Shown one piece after another: positions 5,149 through 7,310 of a stretch of DNA of 7,310 bases. A program made the translations under genes and the position numbers. The stretch covers positions 1 to 7,310 of the forward strand of contig JAYKHL010000073.1 of NCBI GenBank assembly GCA_035284865.1. The letters are read 5' to 3'. Numbering within the stretch: position 1 is the stretch's first letter; every line of letters starts with the position of its first letter. Below the pieces are notes generated by a model. The model was given only the letters and a program-made list of their open reading frames with translations. It was not told the origin of the DNA and ran no database searches. This stretch comes from JAYKHL01 sp035284865 (GTDB lineage: Bacteria; Cyanobacteriota; Sericytochromatia; S15B-MN24; JAQBPE01).

Positions 5149-6363
5149 TCAGCTCGCCTCGGGGGCCAGGTCAGGGCCAGGCGTGACGGCGCCTGGTTCG
5201 GGCGGGCCCGGTTGGGTCGCTGATGCCAGGGGCTCGGAGGCCTCGGCGGGTGGCCCGAGCAGCAGCTTGCCGACGGTGTAGGTCAGGATGGCTCGCACCA
5301 CTGTCGCGATCGGCACGGCAATGAGCAGGCCCACCGGCCCACCGTAGTGTTCGCCGATCAGCAGGGCCAGCACCACGAGCGCCGGGTGCAATTCGGCATT
5401 GTGGCCGATGATGTTGGGGTTCAGGAAGTTCGCCTCGATGAGGTGGATCACCAGGATCCAGACCAGCGCGAGCAGCCCCGTGGCCAGAGAGTTGGTGAGG
5501 GCGACCGCCACGATGGGAACCGAGCTAAAGAGGGTCCCAAAGACCGGAATCAAGCTAAAGAAGCCGGCCAGCACCCCGAGGGTGATGGCGAACTTCACCC
5601 CCAACGCCATCAGCCCCAACGTGGTGAGCACCCCGTTGACGATGCAGACGCCAATCTGGCCGCGCACGGCCCCCGCGAGGCCGCGGTCGATGTCGGCCAT
5701 CAGCGCGCGGGTGGCGGCCCGGTAGCTTACGGGGACCAGGCGGGCCAGCCACGCCTTGAACCTGGGGAGGTCGTAGAGCAAAAACCCCGTCAACATGAAG
5801 ACGAGCACGACGAGCAAGATGGCAGAAAAGACTCCAGCGATCAGGTCCCGAGCCCGCTTCGCGAGCTCTCCAAGCTGACCGTTGACAGCCTCGAACAGGC
5901 TCGTGATGCCCTCGTGGAGGGATTTCTCGAGGTTGAACGGGACGTTGTAAGCATCGAGGTGGCTCTGCCACGTGACCAGGATGCCCGGCAGGGCTTCTCG
6001 TTCAAACTGCAAGAACTGCCGGGGCAGCAGCTGCGCCAACCGCGCGAACTCGTGGTAGAGCTGCGGGAACACGAACAGGCTGAGAAACCACAGGGCCATC
6101 CCGAAAGCCACGTAGACCGCCACGATGCCCACCAGTCGCCCCAGCGGCAGCCCGAGCGGTGCCTGACGGGCGATGAAGGTGACGGCGGGGTTCAGCAGGT
6201 ACACCAGCACAAAGGCGATGTAAAAGGGCGTCAGGGTCTTCCCGAGCACCACCACAGCTGCCAGGCAAAGCAAGAGGGCCGCGACCACCAACAGGCCGCG
6301 GATGCCGTCACTCAGGGGCCAGGCGAGGGAGCGCAGCGCAGGTTCCTCCGTCGACGCTTTCAA
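5149..6363 (-). CDS. AI-2E family transporter (PF01594-type membrane protein)
   Basis: This 404-residue integral membrane protein belongs to the AI-2E family, whose members include TqsA (quorum-signal export) and proteins assigned sodium/proton exchange. The substrate here is unknown. Two N-terminal hydrophobic helices (about 22-62) are followed by a pair at about 76-100, then a mainly hydrophilic helical region (about 101-170). The C-terminal half is the conserved part: helix 172-197, RGQIGVCIVNGVLTTLG (234-250), LAGFFSLIPVFGTLFSSVP (265-283), a helix near 295-310, and LHPALVVLALLIGEHYGG (325-342) running into GLLIAVP (345-351). The last 35 residues are a Pro- and Ala-rich tail. The TTG start overlaps the phosphorylase stop as TTGA but has no clear ribosome site, so the first residues are uncertain. 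It is probably co-transcribed with the phosphorylase, and a nucleoside-related substrate is speculation. Confidence 0.9.
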   Translation of the reverse strand: MKASTEEPALRSLAWPLSDGIRGLLVVAALLLCLAAVVVLGKTLTPFYIAFVLVYLLNPAVTFIARQAPLGLPLGRLVGIVAVYVAFGMALWFLSLFVFPQLYHEFARLAQLLPRQFLQFEREALPGILVTWQSHLDAYNVPFNLEKSLHEGITSLFEAVNGQLGELAKRARDLIAGVFSAILLVVLVFMLTGFLLYDLPRFKAWLARLVPVSYRAATRALMADIDRGLAGAVRGQIGVCIVNGVLTTLGLMALGVKFAITLGVLAGFFSLIPVFGTLFSSVPIVAVALTNSLATGLLALVWILVIHLIEANFLNPNIIGHNAELHPALVVLALLIGEHYGGPVGLLIAVPIATVVRAILTYTVGKLLLGPPAEASEPLASATQPGPPEPGAVTPGPDLAPEAS

Positions 6364-7211
6364 AGCCGCGCCAGGACGCCGCGCACGAGACGCTCCAGCG
6401 TGGGGCCGACCCGTCGGGCAACGTCAAGAATCTCCGTCTCGGACGCGTGGTGTCCGGCATCTGGGATGGCCATATCCGAGACCGTGGCGATTCCCAGCAC
6501 CCGGAGGCCCGCGTGTACCGCGGCCACCACCTCAGGAACAGTGGACATGCCGACCGAGTCAGCCCCGATCCGGGTCAGGTAACGAAGCTCGGCCTTGGTC
6601 AGGAACGCAGGCCCAGGGATCGCCGCATACACCCCCTCCTGGACCAGCGTCCCCTGCGAGATGGCGACCTCTTTGGCCAGCTGGATCAACTCGGGCCGGT
6701 AGGCGCCGTACATGACCGGGAACCGCTCACCCAGCTCCGGGTCGTTGGGCCCCACCAGCGGGTTGACCCCCATCAGGTTGATGTGATCCTGGATGAGCAT
6801 CAGATCCCCGGCGCGGAACCGGAAGTTGAGCCCACCGGTTGCACAGGTCACGATGAGGGTGTCGATCCCCAGGGCCTTCATCACGCGCACGGGAAAGGCC
6901 ACCGCCTGGGCGGCGTGCCCCTCGTACAGATGGACCCGCCCCTGCATCACGGCCACCGGCTGACCCTCGAGGTGACCCAGCACGAGCACGCCCTGGTGGC
7001 CAGGTGCGGTCGCCACCGGGAAATGGGGAATCTCGCCGAAGGAAAGGCGAACGGCCCCCTCCACGCCCTCCCCCAGCGCGCCGAGCCCGCTGCCCAGGAT
7101 GAGCCCCACCCGAGGAGCCACGGCGGAGCGCTCCCGCAGGTACACGGCGGCCTCTGCAACCCTGCGTCGGTGGTCGAGCACGTGGGGGGGCACGGTGGTG
7201 ATGGGGCTCAC
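6360..7211 (-). CDS. Class I purine nucleoside phosphorylase with altered base pocket
   Basis: The enzyme cleaves purine (deoxy)ribonucleosides with phosphate to free base and (deoxy)ribose 1-phosphate, in cytoplasmic purine salvage. The 283-residue product matches the trimeric PNP/MTAP family in length and motifs. GSGLG with Ser41 is at 40-44, APGHQG with His72 at 69-74, and QGRVHLYEGH at 90-99 carries phosphate-binding Arg92 and His94 and sugar-side Tyr96. GMSTVPEV is at 221-228. Two base-reading positions differ from human PNP: Glu201 corresponds to Leu204 (GPAFLTKAE), and Asn243 corresponds to Asp246 (TVSDMA). Asp at the latter site is found in methylthioadenosine phosphorylases and favours 6-aminopurines. 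The usual TNAAGG is TCATGG (122-127). GTG at 7211 is chosen because GGAGG lies 10 bases upstream; a TTG at 7232 falls in the terminator. The substrate is therefore left open between inosine/guanosine and adenosine-type nucleosides. Confidence 0.92.
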   Translation of the reverse strand: MSPITTVPPHVLDHRRRVAEAAVYLRERSAVAPRVGLILGSGLGALGEGVEGAVRLSFGEIPHFPVATAPGHQGVLVLGHLEGQPVAVMQGRVHLYEGHAAQAVAFPVRVMKALGIDTLIVTCATGGLNFRFRAGDLMLIQDHINLMGVNPLVGPNDPELGERFPVMYGAYRPELIQLAKEVAISQGTLVQEGVYAAIPGPAFLTKAELRYLTRIGADSVGMSTVPEVVAAVHAGLRVLGIATVSDMAIPDAGHHASETEILDVARRVGPTLERLVRGVLARL

Positions 7212-7221
7212 GCTTCTGCAA

Positions 7222-7226
7222 CCTCC
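7222..7226 (-). promoter_or_regulatory. Ribosome binding site of the phosphorylase gene
   Basis: GGAGG on the minus strand, 10 bases before the GTG at 7209-7211. It lies directly next to the U-tract of the tRNA-Lys terminator. This decides against the TTG at 7232 as start, because that codon is upstream of the site and inside the U-tract. Confidence 0.6.
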
Positions 7227-7258
7227 AAACAATACGCCCCGCCATCAGGGGCGGGGCG
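7227..7258 (-). terminator. Intrinsic terminator after tRNA-Lys
   Basis: CGCCCCGCC (7250-7258) and GGCGGGGCG (7235-7243) on the minus strand form a perfect 9-bp GC-rich stem. The loop is CCTGAT, and the stem is followed immediately by TATTGTTT (7227-7234). It begins 11 bases after the tRNA discriminator base. It sits between the tRNA and the phosphorylase gene with no room for an obvious separate promoter. Confidence 0.75.
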
Positions 7259-7269
7259 ACGAATGCGAG

Positions 7270-7310
7270 TGGGCCCTCCGAGGCTCGAACTCGGGACCCG
7301 CTGATTAAGA
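7270..7310 (-). tRNA. tRNA-Lys (anticodon CTT), 5' part cut by window edge
   Basis: The 3' 41 bases of a tRNA are present on the minus strand. They run from T33 through anticodon CTT, AA and the anticodon-stem 3' arm TCAGC, then a five-base variable loop GGGTC. The T arm is CCGAG, TTCGAGC, CTCGG, followed by the acceptor 3' strand AGGGCCC and discriminator A at 7270. The next bases are CTC, so CCA is not encoded. The D arm and acceptor 5' strand lie beyond position 7310. Anticodon CTT with discriminator A fits tRNA-Lys reading AAG. Confidence 0.93.

Noticed and set aside
7212..7232. Start of the phosphorylase at TTG 7232
   Set aside because: It falls inside the U-tract of the tRNA-Lys terminator and upstream of the only ribosome binding site.
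1..7310. CRISPR arrays, insertion sequences, integrases or attachment-site repeats
   Set aside because: No regularly spaced repeats, transposase or recombinase genes, or duplicated tRNA 3' ends are visible. The genes are ordinary chromosomal families in compact order.

Overview
This is a GC-rich bacterial chromosomal segment. All genes except one are read leftwards (minus strand). Both tRNA genes lack an encoded 3' CCA, so the host should need a CCA-adding enzyme. GTG and TTG starts are common, and the visible promoters are sigma-70-like (TTGAC then TAnnnT, spacing 17-18). The csaB plus wecG/tagA pair implies an envelope carrying pyruvylated secondary cell-wall polymer, of the kind that holds SLH-domain proteins. 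Such pairs occur in Bacillota-like, cyanobacterial-lineage and some other deep-branching phyla. The sequence alone does not settle the phylum, and a non-photosynthetic relative of Cyanobacteria or a deep-branching Bacillota are only guesses.

Right end (7310 to 5149, minus strand): a tRNA-Lys(CTT) cut by the window edge, then a strong intrinsic terminator whose U-tract touches the ribosome binding site of a class I purine nucleoside phosphorylase. An AI-2E family membrane transporter follows with a 4-base overlap. The phosphorylase has non-standard residues at the two positions that normally read a 6-oxopurine base.

Middle (5049 to 934, minus strand): a promoter precedes a compact five-gene run. 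The first gene encodes a 155-residue protein made almost entirely of four 24-residue MshEN-type repeats, a fold that in some proteins binds cyclic di-GMP. Next come CsaB (pyruvyl transferase), a WecG/TagA/CpsF glycosyltransferase, FtsE and FtsX. Junctions are a 7-base gap followed by overlaps of 8, 4 and 14 bases, so translational coupling is likely. The run joins wall-polymer synthesis to the FtsEX switch that controls peptidoglycan hydrolases in division, possibly under a nucleotide-sensing small protein.

Left end (933 to 1): thioredoxin is the only plus-strand gene. It converges on ftsX across a short stretch with stem-loops and is divergent from tRNA-Ser(GCT), each with its own promoter in the shared spacer. 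Beyond the tRNA-Ser terminator there is no protein gene. A roughly 108-base stretch can fold on the minus strand into a long rod hairpin with some resemblance to SRP RNA, but it departs from the conserved SRP core, so it is given only as a candidate.
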